Assembly: GCA_900472605.1 (NCBI GenBank)
Contig: UCJD01000009.1
Coordinates: forward strand, 103,883-167,882
DNA from: Hyphomicrobiales bacterium
GTDB taxonomy: Bacteria; Pseudomonadota; Alphaproteobacteria; Rhizobiales; Rhizobiaceae
Reading direction: 5' to 3'
Length of the DNA stretch: 64,000 bases
Position numbers and translations under genes: made by a program. A model generated the notes under the pieces. The model ran no database searches. It saw nothing but the letters and a program-made list of their open reading frames with translations, and was not told where the DNA came from. Of the stretch, positions 24,633 through 34,355 are shown piece after piece. Every line of letters starts with the position of its first letter. The first letter of the stretch is position 1.

Positions 24633-25112
24633 TTACTTGTACTTGGTGATTGTCGGGCTGGTAACCCTGTCGCCCGCCTTTAGGCCGAGCTTTGCCGCGG
24701 CACCTGCATTGAGCTCGATCACGTACTTCACTGCAGTCACCGAATCGATGATATCGCGGGAATAGGGCACCGCATTCGCCTTGATACCGCGAACGATGCC
24801 GGCCCGGTCGACGAACAGCATGTCGAGCGGCAGCACCGTGTTTTCCATCCACATCTGCACCCGCTTCGACGTGCCGAAGTCGAAGATCATGCCAGCGTCT
24901 GCGGCCATGTCCTGGCGGTACATCAGCCCGCGCTGGCGCTGCTCGTTGGTATCGGCAACCTCGACGGTAAAGTTGTATTTCTGTCCTGATGTCGTCTGGA
25001 TGACCAGAGGCTCCGTGTCGAACTTGACGACGGACTGCGCGAACGCCGGCAGCGCCAGCATGAAAAAAAGCGCCAAGAAGGCGCTTCTGATCCGATGCGA
25101 AACCATGTTCAT
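24633..25112 (-). CDS. Secreted DUF192 protein
   Basis: 159 residues: a Sec signal peptide (hydrophobic FLALFFMLALPAFA, cleavage after AFA), then a DUF192 domain with EVADTNEQRQRGLMYRQDM, MIFDFG, MWMENTVLPLDMLFVD and a C-terminal VIELNAGAAAKLGLKAGD. The family is a small beta-rich fold of unknown biochemical role, periplasmic here. Its ATG shares one base with the cold-shock gene stop (TGATG), so the two are translationally coupled, a conserved arrangement in rhizobia as far as I know. Confidence 0.85.
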   Translation of the reverse strand: MNMVSHRIRSAFLALFFMLALPAFAQSVVKFDTEPLVIQTTSGQKYNFTVEVADTNEQRQRGLMYRQDMAADAGMIFDFGTSKRVQMWMENTVLPLDMLFVDRAGIVRGIKANAVPYSRDIIDSVTAVKYVIELNAGAAAKLGLKAGDRVTSPTITKYK

Positions 25113-25690
25113 CAGTGCGCCCGGCTCACGGGGGTCGGTGCATCCGGATGAATTTCGGCCGCCATCAACCCCTTGTCGCCATCGCCGAAGCGAACAAGCA
25201 CAACCTGGCCGGGACGAAGCTCGGTAAGACCGAAGCGGCGCAGCGTTTCCATATGCACGAAAATATCCTCGGTCCCCTCGCCGCGCGTCAGGAAGCCGAA
25301 ACCCTTGGTACGGTTGAACCACTTGACCAGCGCGCGCTCCAGGCCGCTCGTCGCCGTGACCTGCACATGCGTGCGCACCGGCGGCAGCTGCGACGGATGA
25401 ACCGCCGTCGACTGGTCCATGGAGAGGATTTTGAATGCCTGGTATCCGCGGTCGCGGCGCTGAATGAGCGCGACGATGCGCGTGCCTTCGAGAATGGTCT
25501 GATAGCCGTCGCGGCGCAGGCAAGTCACGTGCAGAAGCACATCCTGCATGCCGTTGTCTGGTACGATGAAACCGAAGCCTTTGGCGACGTCGAACCATTT
25601 CACGACGCCGGTGATTTCGATGAGGTCAACCGCATCGCCCGCGAGTTGTTCGAGGTCGGTGATCTCAGTCGATGAAATCCTGTCAGCCAT
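25112..25690 (-). CDS. Two-domain cold-shock protein
   Basis: 192 residues with two CSD OB-folds. The first is at about 26-95 ([27 protein letters not shown]) and the second at about 118-185 ([27 protein letters not shown]). Both keep RNP1 (KGFGFI/L) and RNP2-like (VLLHV, IFVHM) RNA-binding motifs. Such tandem CSD proteins act as RNA chaperones in Alphaproteobacteria. It is the first gene of a two-gene unit with DUF192. Confidence 0.9.
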   Translation of the reverse strand: MADRISSTEITDLEQLAGDAVDLIEITGVVKWFDVAKGFGFIVPDNGMQDVLLHVTCLRRDGYQTILEGTRIVALIQRRDRGYQAFKILSMDQSTAVHPSQLPPVRTHVQVTATSGLERALVKWFNRTKGFGFLTRGEGTEDIFVHMETLRRFGLTELRPGQVVLVRFGDGDKGLMAAEIHPDAPTPVSRAH

Positions 25691-25883
25691 TTCGCCAGCC
25701 CCTCAATACGCGTCACACTGTTACGGTTAACTGATTCTTGAGATCAAGATTAACATGTTGGTAACGGATTAGCGCAAGCCCTACTTTTCGTTTATTCGCA
25801 ACTGCCAATCTTACCCCCTAGTCTTGCCTGAACCTGACGTTCCGCCACATAAGAGGCGCGCCAGTATTTTGAGAGGAAACAGA

Positions 25884-26324
25884 ATGCGTTATCTCCACAC
25901 CATGGTCCGCGTGAAGGATCTGGATGCATCGCTCCATTTCTACGCGACCCTCTTCGGGCTCGAAGAAACCCGCCGCATCGACAACGAGAAGGGCCGCTTC
26001 ACCCTCGTGTTCCTGGCTGCCCCCGGCGACAAGGCCGACGCCACCGCCAAGGGCGCACCGTGCCTGGAGCTGACCTACAACTGGGACCCGGAGGACTACA
26101 CCGGCGGGCGCAACTTCGGCCACCTCGCCTATGAGGTCGACGACATCTACGCGACCTGCCAGAAGCTGATGGACAACGGCATCACCATCAACCGCCCGCC
26201 GCGCGACGGACACATGGCTTTCGTGCGCTCGCCTGATGGCATCTCGATCGAGATCCTGCAGAAGGGCGGCAGCCTGGAAGCGGCCGAACCATGGGCATCG
26301 ATGGGCAACACCGGCGCCTGGTAA
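25884..26324 (+). CDS. gloA: Lactoylglutathione lyase (glyoxalase I)
   Basis: 146 residues, VOC fold. It converts the hemithioacetal of methylglyoxal and glutathione to lactoylglutathione. Metal ligands expected are His5 ([12 protein letters not shown]), Glu in LELTYNW, His in [10 protein letters not shown] and Glu in ISIEILQ; all four are present. The start is ATG 25884 after AGAGGAAAC. Divergent from the cold-shock gene and followed by a terminator. Confidence 0.93.
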   Translation: MRYLHTMVRVKDLDASLHFYATLFGLEETRRIDNEKGRFTLVFLAAPGDKADATAKGAPCLELTYNWDPEDYTGGRNFGHLAYEVDDIYATCQKLMDNGITINRPPRDGHMAFVRSPDGISIEILQKGGSLEAAEPWASMGNTGAW

Positions 26325-26354
26325 GCCGAGGCTTTTGCGAGGCTTGCGGCTTTT
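26323..26354 (+). terminator. Terminator after gloA
   Basis: AAGCCG pairs with CGGCTT with an internal hairpin (AGGC...GCCT-like) and TTTTT follows; it begins at the gloA stop codon. Confidence 0.5.
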
Positions 26355-26478
26355 TCGATTTCCGGCCACTGCGTCCGGATCGTCCTTGCCGCGCAACTGT
26401 GCTGCGGGCAATCTCCAGATGACTCGAGGGAAACGTGCGTTTTGCCCGCCCCTCGCCTTCATTTTGGAGAATGCTCGC

Positions 26479-27552
26479 TTGCTCGCTGTTGAAAAGCGCA
26501 CGCCTATCAAGGCGGCACTTCTGATCGCCGCCTCCGCGTGGGCGCTGTCGGGCTGCGTGTCCGACAAGCCCGCTGTCGACGCGCTCGCATCCGCCGCCGA
26601 ACCCGCACCCGCGCAAGATCAGCAAATGGCCGCGAACGCTGCCCCGACAGCGGCTACCGCCCAACAGGCCGGCTACCGCGACCCCAGGATGACGAATGTC
26701 TCCGGGACGACCAACGTCCCCGGCGCGCAAACCGCCAACATGGCGCAGATGTCAGGCCAGCCGGCATCGGCGGCGCCGGAAGCCATGGCGCCCGCCAATA
26801 TCGGCGGTCTCGCCATGCAGTCGACCGGCATCAACGCCCAGGCGATGAGCATCTTCTCGGTCAAGCCGAAGATCCAGAACAACCCGACCTCGACCACATT
26901 GCAGCCATCGACAGGGGTTGGCGCAACGCGCTCCAGCGTTTATTCGAGCCAGCTTCCGGTCGATCCGGCGCCGCAGCAACAAACACTCCCGCCGCAGCAA
27001 TCCTCGCAAAACACCAGCACCAGGATCGATCCTGTGCAGACCGCCTCCCTGGCGACAAGCGCTCTTCCCGGCCAGAGCATGAATGCGCTCTACGCAGCAC
27101 CCAAGCAGAACCTTCTCACCAGCCTGTCCGGTCTTATCAAGAAAGCATCGCTTCCGGGCATGACGCGCATCGCGCCGAACGGATTGAGGGTGCAGAACGA
27201 TAAGGTCGAGGTCGGCTGCTTCAAGCCGAACCTTCTCAAGGTGATCAAGACGGTCGAGACCCATTTCGGTAAACCTGTGATCGTCACGTCAGGCTATCGC
27301 GATCCCGATCACAACCGCCTGGTCGGCGGCGCCGAGGAATCCATGCACATGAGCTGCGACGCCGCCGACATCCAGATCGATGGCGTCTCCAAATGGGATA
27401 TCGCCAGCTATATCCGCTCGCTTCCCGACCGTGGCGGCGTCGGCACCTATTGCCACACCGATTCCATCCATCTCGACACGGGCCGCAACCGGGACTGGAA
27501 CTGGGGCTGCGGCGGCAAACCGGCTGCTGCCACGCTTGCCCGCGCGCTCTGA
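26479..27552 (+). CDS. Lipoprotein with C-terminal M15-type (DUF882-like) peptidase domain
   Basis: 357 residues. A TTG start at 26479 behind TGGAGA is favoured because it places the signal KAALLIAASAWALSGC with lipobox LSGC at residue 27. Longer frames lack a ribosome site. Residues about 30-220 are low-complexity Ala/Gln/Pro-rich. The C-terminal domain (about 235-350) resembles peptidase M15A: GYRDPDHNRLVGGAEESMHMSCDAADIQ gives the His/Asp zinc pair and HTDSIHLDTG a further His. Likely an outer- or inner-membrane anchored peptidoglycan hydrolase. Confidence 0.8.
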   Translation: MLAVEKRTPIKAALLIAASAWALSGCVSDKPAVDALASAAEPAPAQDQQMAANAAPTAATAQQAGYRDPRMTNVSGTTNVPGAQTANMAQMSGQPASAAPEAMAPANIGGLAMQSTGINAQAMSIFSVKPKIQNNPTSTTLQPSTGVGATRSSVYSSQLPVDPAPQQQTLPPQQSSQNTSTRIDPVQTASLATSALPGQSMNALYAAPKQNLLTSLSGLIKKASLPGMTRIAPNGLRVQNDKVEVGCFKPNLLKVIKTVETHFGKPVIVTSGYRDPDHNRLVGGAEESMHMSCDAADIQIDGVSKWDIASYIRSLPDRGGVGTYCHTDSIHLDTGRNRDWNWGCGGKPAAATLARAL

Positions 27553-27750
27553 TGGCGACAGCGCGTTCCGCTCACCGCCTTCCGCTGCCGCTCCGGCAAC
27601 CGAAGGCGCCCGCGTTTAGCCGTTTGATTTCAATGTAATACGCGCGTTTTTCCACACGCCGGCATTTCTTGTCATTTTTTTGCAAAAAATCACTTCTTGC
27701 CGCTTGCGGGAATCCAAGTGCCTGATTATAAGGGCGCCACCACGAAGGAA

Positions 27751-27825
27751 GCGCCCTTCGTCTATCGGTTAGGACACCAGATTTTCATTCTGGGAAGAGG
27801 GGTTCGACTCCCCTAGGGCGTGCCA
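27751..27825 (+). tRNA. tRNA-Glu (anticodon UUC)
   Basis: A 75-nt cloverleaf with encoded CCA. The acceptor GCGCCCT pairs with AGGGCGT (G-U at the first pair), the anticodon arm CCAGA-TTTTCAT-TCTGG carries TTC, and the T-arm is GGGGTTCGACTCCCC. An upstream AAGGGCGC (27730-27737) could pair with the 5' acceptor strand in the precursor. A small hairpin TAACCA/TGGTTA lies at about 27834-27852 downstream. Confidence 0.95.
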
Positions 27826-28039
27826 CTTCTCTTGTAACCATTTGAATTGGTTATAAATTCCAAATATTTTTTGATGTGCGATAAGGGCGGCCTCGAGATA
27901 GCCCTTCCAATCCGCGTTGCTGAATAAAAATCGGGTTCACGCTCCCCTGAAAGCCGTTGCCCGGGAAGACGACGCGCGTCGCTGAGCGGCAAACGCATGC
28001 GGTGGCATCGTGATAACCCAATCATTTCCCAGCGGCTGG

Positions 28040-28062
28040 AACGTAGCGCAATGCGCTACGTT
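28040..28062. promoter_or_regulatory. Operator palindrome of the higBA module
   Basis: AACGTAGCGCA and its perfect complement TGCGCTACGTT with one central base. A further half-copy (ATGCTACGTTT, 28087-28097) overlaps the ribosome-site region of higB. Autorepression by HigA is the usual mechanism in this family. Confidence 0.6.
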
Positions 28063-28102
28063 TCCATTGCATTGCGTTGCATGCAATGCTACGTTTTTGG
28101 CA

Positions 28103-28387
28103 ATGACGATCATCAGCTGTCGCGGCGACTGGGCACCGGCCCTCATAGACGGAAAGGCTCCAAAGGGGTTTCCGCCCGATCTTGTCAAAGCGGCAAGGCG
28201 AAAGCTGTTCATGCTCGACAACGCTTCGGCCTTATCCGACTTGTTGTCCCCTCCGGGAAACCAGTTGGAGAAGCTGAAACGCGACCGCGTGGGCCAGCAT
28301 TCAATTCGGATAAACGACCAATGGCGGATTTGCTTCCGTTGGACGGAGGCCGGGCCTGAAAACGTGGAGATTGTTGACTATCACTGA
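28103..28387 (+). CDS. higB: HigB-type toxin (RelE superfamily)
   Basis: 94 residues, a ribosome-dependent mRNA interferase by family. Typical pattern: KAARRKLFMLDNASALSDLLSPPGNQLEKLKRDRVGQHSIRINDQWRICFRW, with the QHSIRINDQWRICF core of HigB/RelE and basic residues for RNA contact. The ATG at 28103 follows three partial operator repeats. The antitoxin gene starts 25 bp after its stop, toxin first as is usual for hig. Confidence 0.9.
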   Translation: MTIISCRGDWAPALIDGKAPKGFPPDLVKAARRKLFMLDNASALSDLLSPPGNQLEKLKRDRVGQHSIRINDQWRICFRWTEAGPENVEIVDYH

Positions 28388-28412
28388 CTGCCAACTGCAA
28401 GGGAAAACTGCA

Positions 28413-28712
28413 ATGGTAACTCGTTTCCATCCGCCGATTCATCCTGGCGAGATACTTCGCGAAGAGTTCATGGTGCCCAATGGCCTCAAGGCTTACACGC
28501 TGGCTAAGCTATTGAACGTACAGCGCGCCCGCATCGAACGGATTGTTGCTGAAAAAAACCCGATTACAACCGATACCGCTTTGCGTTTGGCTAGGTTGTT
28601 CAGCACGACGCCGGAGTTCTGGACCAACATGCAGACTGCGTTCGATCTCGCGACGGCTGAAGAAAACGCGGGTGCGGAACTGGAAGCTATTGTTCCACTG
28701 AAAGCAGCGTGA
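28413..28712 (+). CDS. higA: HigA-type antitoxin
   Basis: 99 residues: HPGEILREEFMVPNGLKAYTLAKLLNVQRARIERIVAEKNPITTDTALRLARLFSTTPEFWTNMQ, a XRE/HTH-3 domain of the HigA/VapI type. It neutralises HigB and, by family, represses the operon through the upstream palindrome. The ATG at 28413 after AAGGGAAAA was preferred to one at 28371 that overlaps the toxin. Confidence 0.92.
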   Translation: MVTRFHPPIHPGEILREEFMVPNGLKAYTLAKLLNVQRARIERIVAEKNPITTDTALRLARLFSTTPEFWTNMQTAFDLATAEENAGAELEAIVPLKAA

Positions 28713-28808
28713 GACGTCATAGCGAAAAGCCTGACAAACGTCGGGACGATCTTATGGGCGTGCAAATGTCAAAGAAACCAAGCTTTTGCGTCGCACCCTC
28801 CCCCGCAA

Positions 28809-30140
28809 TCAAACCCCGCTAATCAACTCGATCTTCGACCCATCGCTAAACCTTGACAGACTGAACGCCTTCGGATCGACGATCGGCGCCCTGCCCGTCA
28901 CGATATCGGCCATCAGCCGCCCGGCGGCGGGCGCGATGCCGAAGCCGTGGCCGGAAAAGCCGGTCGAGATGTGAAAGCCCGGAATGGTCTCGACGCTGGA
29001 GATGACAGGCACCGCATCGGGCGTCACGTCGATATAGCCCGCCCAGCGCTGCGCGATCTCGGCCTTCTCGAAGACGGGAAACGCAGCCTTCAAATCCGCC
29101 AGCGCCTTGTCCTGCTTGCGTCTGGATGGGATGGGATCGAGCACCCTGTTATATTCGAAGGGGCTTGCCTCATCGAGCGACCACTGGCGCGGGATGCGGG
29201 CCTCGTCGAGGAAGCGCAGGCCGAGCCGGAAGGAGAGCGCCTTCCACTCGGAGCGCAACGCCGGCAGAAAATCCATGGCATGGCGAAACGACGACGGCAC
29301 GATATCGACGATATTGTCGTAGCCCGAGGCCACCGTATATCCGCCGTCCTGGCGCTTGCGGATGGCAAAGTCGTTGGCCCAGATCGTCTGCTCCGGCCCG
29401 CCCGTGAGCGGCTTTGTCCTCAAGACGCTGTTCATCACCTTGAGCTGCGGAAGATCGATCCCGAAGCGACCGGAAAACAGGCTGGACCATGCTCCACCGG
29501 CCAGCACAACGGCCTGGCAGGCGATCGGTCCGCGTTCGGTCAGGACGCCGCAGATGGCGCCCGCCGCGAGTTCGATCCCGCGCACCGCGCAAGCGGTGAG
29601 GATCGTGGCGCCCTTGTCGCGCGCGGCTTCGGCGATTGCGGGCGCTGCCTTCTGCGGCTCGGCGCGGCCGTCGGCGGGCGTGTAGAGCGCGCCGGCCATG
29701 GGTAGCTTCGAGCCGGGAAAGAGATCGCCGAATTCGGCGGCGCTCAGCATCCTGGTGTCGATCTGGTAGTCCCGGAGATTGGCGCGCCAGCGATCATGAT
29801 CCGACAGCTCCTTCTCGTTGGCGCAGGTAAAGATGATGCCGGCGCGCTTGAAGCCGGTATCGCGGCCCGTGCGGGCGTCGAGATTGTCCCATAGGCGCAG
29901 CGCCTCGGCCATCAGGGGCACCTCGCGCGGATCGCGCATCGAGATGCGCACCCAGCCCCAGTTGCGGCTGGACTGCTCCTGCCCGATCCCACCCTTCTCG
30001 CACAACACGACCTTGAGCCCACGCTCGGCGAGCTCCAGCGCTGTCGAGCACCCGACGATCCCGCCCCCGATCACCACGACATCGCAGGCATCGGGCAGCG
30101 TTTCATCGCCGTGAACGGGAACGACATGGGGACCGGGCAT
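28809..30140 (-). CDS. FAD-dependent oxidoreductase (DAO family)
   Basis: 443 residues. An N-terminal Rossmann motif DVVVIGGGIVGCSTALELAERG, an RNWGWVRISMRDPREVPLM block, and a C-terminal GYIDVTPDAVPVIS and GFSGHGFGIAPAAGRLMADIV typical of glycine/D-amino-acid oxidases and deaminating dehydrogenases. The substrate (amino acid, sarcosine or opine-like) cannot be told. The ATG at 30140 (MPGPHVVPVHG) is favoured over one at 30194. The gene is alone, between higBA and a cyclase gene on the same strand. Confidence 0.85.
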   Translation of the reverse strand: MPGPHVVPVHGDETLPDACDVVVIGGGIVGCSTALELAERGLKVVLCEKGGIGQEQSSRNWGWVRISMRDPREVPLMAEALRLWDNLDARTGRDTGFKRAGIIFTCANEKELSDHDRWRANLRDYQIDTRMLSAAEFGDLFPGSKLPMAGALYTPADGRAEPQKAAPAIAEAARDKGATILTACAVRGIELAAGAICGVLTERGPIACQAVVLAGGAWSSLFSGRFGIDLPQLKVMNSVLRTKPLTGGPEQTIWANDFAIRKRQDGGYTVASGYDNIVDIVPSSFRHAMDFLPALRSEWKALSFRLGLRFLDEARIPRQWSLDEASPFEYNRVLDPIPSRRKQDKALADLKAAFPVFEKAEIAQRWAGYIDVTPDAVPVISSVETIPGFHISTGFSGHGFGIAPAAGRLMADIVTGRAPIVDPKAFSLSRFSDGSKIELISGV

Positions 30141-30303
30141 AAAGATCTCGCGGATTTTGGTTCGTCTCGCGAGATGGTCTAGCGCCCGCGGCACACGCTA
30201 GAAACAGCAAATCTGCCCTGAGCGCGAATTTGCCACGGATACGAACAACTTGCGACGATCGCGCGGCAAACCAAGGCCGCCTGCGACCGCCAAAGCCGTC
30301 CGG

Positions 30304-31530
30304 CTATTTCAATGGAAATGCAAACACGTCGACCGGTTCGCCAAGCCCGCGGAGCGGAAAGGCACCCAGGCTATCCATCTCGTCTTCCTGGCCCGCCATC
30401 TCCACGAACGCCCGGGAGAGGAGCACCGGCCGCTTGATCTCCTTCGTCAGGCTTTCCAGCCGCGAGGCGACATTCACCGCCGGGCCGATCACGGTAAAGT
30501 CGAGCCGCCTGCGCGATCCGATATTGCCGTACATGACCTCTCCCACGTGCACACCGATACCGTAGCGAAGAACCTCGCGGCCCTTGCGCTTGTTTTCGGC
30601 GTTGAGCTCGACCATCGCCGCCTCGGCGGTCTTGATCGCCTGCAACAGGTTTTCGCAGGCCTGCGGATTGCTGAGCGGGAAGATGGCCAGCATGCCGTCG
30701 CCCATGAATTTCAATATCTCGCCGCCATGCTTCTCGATCGGCTCCGACATCGCGTCGAAATAGCCGTTCAAGAGTTCGATCACGTCGTCGCGCGGCCAGT
30801 GGTCGGAAATCGTCGTGAAATCGCGCAGATCGCAGATCAGGATCGCGGCATCCACCGTGGCGCCGCTGCCGCGGGTGGTCGCGCCGGCCAGGATCTGCTC
30901 GCTGGCATGCGGGCCGACATAGGTCTGCAGCAGCGTGCGCGCCATGATGTTCTTCAGCCGGATCTCGGTCACCAGCGTCAGCGCCGGCAGCAGGTCCTTG
31001 AGATAATTGACATGCTCTTCCAGGAACCCGCCGGGACGATCGCTGGCGAAGGTCACGATGTGACGCTTGCCGAGCGTATGCTCCATCGGCCAGGCGATAT
31101 ATTCCGTCACGCCTTCGCGCTTGAGATCGTCATAGAATTCGGCATGCCCGTCGCCGGGGCGCAGCGCCTCGATAGCCTTGCGCACCTCTGCCGCGCCGCT
31201 GAAAATCTCATTGACGGGGCTTCGCAGGAACTCCGGCGTGTTTTCGATGCCGTAGTCGAAGGTGGTGATCTTCGCCTCGGTCATCCCGGTCCGCCAGAGA
31301 ATGCGCGCACCCAGCCATTGCGGATGGTGTGTCCTGAAATGCATCGTGGCGCGGCTGACGGGAATACCCTCGCCGCGCAGCCGGTCGCAGAGCTGGACCA
31401 GGAGGTTGTCGATATAGCGCTCGTTGCGCGTCTCGTTGACCAGCCAGTCAAGACTGGTCGTCCGATGCCTCGGCCAATGGCCAACGCTCAGCTCTGAAGG
31501 CTCTGGAGCCGGGTTTGATTGGGATGGCAT
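30304..31530 (-). CDS. Class III adenylate/guanylate cyclase, cytoplasmic
   Basis: 408 residues without membrane spans. The N-terminal part (about 1-200) is an uncharacterised sensory region common to rhizobial cyclases. The C-terminal cyclase homology domain shows AAILICDLRDFTTISD (metal-binding Asp), KFMGDGMLAIF (second Asp), GIGVHVGEVMYGNIGS and DFTVIGPAVNVASRLE. Predicted to make cAMP, or less likely cGMP. The start MPSQSNP at 31530 was preferred over 31572. Confidence 0.88.
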   Translation of the reverse strand: MPSQSNPAPEPSELSVGHWPRHRTTSLDWLVNETRNERYIDNLLVQLCDRLRGEGIPVSRATMHFRTHHPQWLGARILWRTGMTEAKITTFDYGIENTPEFLRSPVNEIFSGAAEVRKAIEALRPGDGHAEFYDDLKREGVTEYIAWPMEHTLGKRHIVTFASDRPGGFLEEHVNYLKDLLPALTLVTEIRLKNIMARTLLQTYVGPHASEQILAGATTRGSGATVDAAILICDLRDFTTISDHWPRDDVIELLNGYFDAMSEPIEKHGGEILKFMGDGMLAIFPLSNPQACENLLQAIKTAEAAMVELNAENKRKGREVLRYGIGVHVGEVMYGNIGSRRRLDFTVIGPAVNVASRLESLTKEIKRPVLLSRAFVEMAGQEDEMDSLGAFPLRGLGEPVDVFAFPLK

Positions 31531-31694
31531 CGCCCTACACTCCGCGAGATTCCGCGGCCTTCTCAACGTCAAAACAAAAAATCATTCCTACGCCAGCTAA
31601 ATGGGGTGCCCGGTCGTGGAATGGAATGCCCTTTCGGCAACAGCTGGCGGAAAAAGTTTTGGTAAGCCAACGGCTTTGGCCGACCAGGTTTTGA

Positions 31695-32459
31695 TCAGGC
31701 AAGCAGCAGCCGTGTCTGCACTATCGTTTGCGCGCTCGGCTGCATCGGCCGGTATTCCAGCCCCAGAGCGCCGCGATAGTCTTGAGCCGACAGCCAATCG
31801 ACCCGAGCCTTCAGATCGATCGTGCCACTGCCCGGTTCGTTGCGGCCGGGATGATCGGCGATATGAACATGGAAGACCTTGTCGATATCGCCGCCGATCA
31901 CTGTGGCCGTATCCTCGCCCATCACGGCGGAGTGGTAGATGTCGTAGATGATACCGATCTCCGGCCTGCCCGTCTCCTTGGCGATATCGAGCCCTTCCCG
32001 CGTCGATTCCAGAAAATAACCGACATGGTCGATCAGCGTGTTCAAAGGCTCGACGCCGAGGCGAACACCGCTATCGGCAAGCACATCGCCGGCGCGGCTC
32101 AGCGTTTCCTCGAGCGCCGCCCGTTGCTCCTCCCGGGATTTGCCGGCGAGATCGTCGCCAGCCTGCGCGATCAGGGTTCGCGCCCCAAGTCGCCGCGCGA
32201 CCTCTATCGACCGCTTTAGACCCTCAAGAAAAGCCGCCCGGTTGGCAAGGTCCGTGAGTGGGATCATCGGCTCGGCAACGAAACTGGCGAGTTCGATGCC
32301 TGTCTCGTTCAACGCCCATTCGAGGCTGCCGACATCCTTGTTTGTCCACCGCCAGAACTCCACGGCTTCGACGCCGTGGCGATGCGCAAGCCTGATACGA
32401 TCGGCAAAGGTTTCGGCTTCATCGGCGAAAAGCCATTCGATACAGGCAGACAGCTTCAT
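31695..32459 (-). CDS. Hydroxypyruvate isomerase-like TIM-barrel protein
   Basis: 254 residues of the AP-endonuclease-2-like sugar isomerase fold: KLSACIEWLFADE at the start, EFWRWTNKD, LGVEPLNTLIDHVGYFL (Glu ligand), IGIIYDIYHSAVMGED, HIADHPGRNEPGSG and the final LGLEYRPM (catalytic Glu). This matches Hyi, which interconverts hydroxypyruvate and tartronate semialdehyde; other 2-keto sugar isomerases are possible. Monocistronic, divergent from the MFS gene at 32692. Confidence 0.85.
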   Translation of the reverse strand: MKLSACIEWLFADEAETFADRIRLAHRHGVEAVEFWRWTNKDVGSLEWALNETGIELASFVAEPMIPLTDLANRAAFLEGLKRSIEVARRLGARTLIAQAGDDLAGKSREEQRAALEETLSRAGDVLADSGVRLGVEPLNTLIDHVGYFLESTREGLDIAKETGRPEIGIIYDIYHSAVMGEDTATVIGGDIDKVFHVHIADHPGRNEPGSGTIDLKARVDWLSAQDYRGALGLEYRPMQPSAQTIVQTRLLLA

Positions 32460-32691
32460 GACATCCCACTTCGTTTCGGCACGGCAAAAGGCGCGATCAT
32501 AGCAATTGCCAGGAACTGTAAGCGTGCCGGCCGATCCGCGCCAGCATTAGACTCACCCCACCAAAAATACAAACCTCAGCGATAGTTTTCATGCAAAATA
32601 CACGCATCATGTTTATTTTTGATTGTGCCGGCGAAATCCCAAACTAGGATATTGCCAGCGCCGATCTGCGCATACCCACCTGGAGACACCA

Positions 32692-33876
32692 ATGCAGCTC
32701 GCGCCGCAGCACCGAATCTATGTCTGTTTCTTCCTTTTCGCCGTATCGATGGGCGCCCTGCTTGCCCGCATGCCGGACCTGCAGCTGGCGCTTGGCGTCG
32801 ATCGTTCGGAACTGGGGCTGACGCTGATCGGCGCGGCCGTGGGTGCGCTGACGGCGCTGACCTTCGCCTCCCCCATCATCGAGCGCCTGGGCGCCCGTAC
32901 GACGGCCTTCATCACGGTACTCGGCACATCGGCGCTGATTGCGACGGTTCCTTGGATGGCAAGCGCACCCTTGGTGTTCTGCATCCTCATTCTCGAGGGA
33001 TTGCTGGCCGGCTCGCTGGAGATCAACCTCAATGTCGAGATCGACCGCATCGAGGCGCAGCTCGGCCGCGGCGTGATGAACCGGGCGCACGGCTTCTGGA
33101 GCCTCGGCTTCTTTCTCACGGCACTTGCCGCATCGGGCATTCGCCAGGCGGGCGTACCGATGCATATCCATCTCGGCATCACCTTCGCCATCGTGCTCAT
33201 CGTCGGTACGTGGGTGATCTCCGGCATGCGCAACGCGCCCGCGCGCGTCACGCACCACGAAGAGGCCAAAGCGCCGTTGATCGCACTGCCGACCGCAGGC
33301 CTGCTGCCGCTCTGCGGCATCGGCATCGCCGCCTTCTTGATCGAGGGTGCCGGCATCGACTGGTCGGCGATCTACATGCGCGACGTCTTCGCCTCCGAAC
33401 CCTTCATCGGCGGACTGGGCCTCACCTCATTCACCTTCTTCATGGCCGCCGCGCGCCTGCTGGTCGACCCGCAGGTCGATCGTTTCGGCGCGCGCGCGGT
33501 GGCGACCGTTCTGCTGGTGCTGGCAGCGGCCGGCGTCATCGCCGTCTGGGCGGCACCGCATCCCTTCGTCGCATTGCTCGGCTTCGGGCTCATGGGTGCC
33601 GGCTGCAGCGCCGTCTATCCGCTCAGCGTCTCGGCGGCCGCACAGCGCACCGACCGCCCGTCCCACGTCAATGTCGCCGCCGTGGCGCAGATGTCCTTCG
33701 TGGTCTTCTTCCTTGCGCCGCCGCTGCTCGGCTTCATCGCCGATCATGCGGGCATGCGCATTGCCTACCTCATCTGCCTGCCGCTGATCATCTACGCGCT
33801 GCTGTCGATCAAGTCGCTGCCCAGCCGCAGACGCGCGGACCAGCCGACCGATGCGAGCGCCGGAAGCGCGGCCTAG
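32692..33876 (+). CDS. MFS transporter (FucP/YbjJ-like)
   Basis: 394 residues with about 12 spans. An RIYVCFFLFAVSMGALLARMPDLQ start and GFWSLGFFLTAL near the middle fit the YbjJ-like MFS permeases. The ATG at 32692 has GGAG eight bases upstream. It diverges from the hydroxypyruvate isomerase-like gene, so uptake or export of a related sugar acid is conceivable, but the substrate is unknown. Confidence 0.82.
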   Translation: MQLAPQHRIYVCFFLFAVSMGALLARMPDLQLALGVDRSELGLTLIGAAVGALTALTFASPIIERLGARTTAFITVLGTSALIATVPWMASAPLVFCILILEGLLAGSLEINLNVEIDRIEAQLGRGVMNRAHGFWSLGFFLTALAASGIRQAGVPMHIHLGITFAIVLIVGTWVISGMRNAPARVTHHEEAKAPLIALPTAGLLPLCGIGIAAFLIEGAGIDWSAIYMRDVFASEPFIGGLGLTSFTFFMAAARLLVDPQVDRFGARAVATVLLVLAAAGVIAVWAAPHPFVALLGFGLMGAGCSAVYPLSVSAAAQRTDRPSHVNVAAVAQMSFVVFFLAPPLLGFIADHAGMRIAYLICLPLIIYALLSIKSLPSRRRADQPTDASAGSAA

Positions 33877-34156
33877 GTAACGCCGGCAAGCACGGAAAAC
33901 GAGTTCTCGCGACCGCCACCTGCGTTCGCCCACGGCATAGCGAATCGCTGAGCCGGCACATCATGCGCTGCGCAAAAAACTGCGATTTGGACCGTTTTGA
34001 AGCAGGCTTTTCAGCATCGCGGTGAGCCCGCGTCGGCTCTGATTCGCGCGCGCGGATAGTGATCGAAGACCGGCAGGAAAGACGGAGGCCCGCCGTCCCG
34101 GCGGCACTCGCCGAAGCGAGCGTTGCGTCTGCAATACATTGATTTCTTTGAAAGAA

Positions 34157-34232
<76 letters not shown>

Positions 34233-34355
34233 GTCCGCGCTGTGTTGCGTGGTGTGAGAGGGCGTATAAACAGGATCTTTCGGCTTGTCTAGCGCCCTTC
34301 CGAAAATTCTTTCAACAAACGCGATTTTTTTGTGCGTTGCCGAAATCCAATGAAA

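Noticed and set aside
26236..26478. Upstream extension of the M15-type lipoprotein gene
   Set aside because: Overlaps gloA and a terminator; the lipobox fixes the start near 26479.
27826..28102. higBA as part of an island inserted at tRNA-Glu
   Set aside because: No second copy of the tRNA-Glu 3' end and no integrase were found nearby.
29090..29705. Several overlapping frames within the DAO-type oxidoreductase
   Set aside because: Shadows of a gene with clear FAD motifs.
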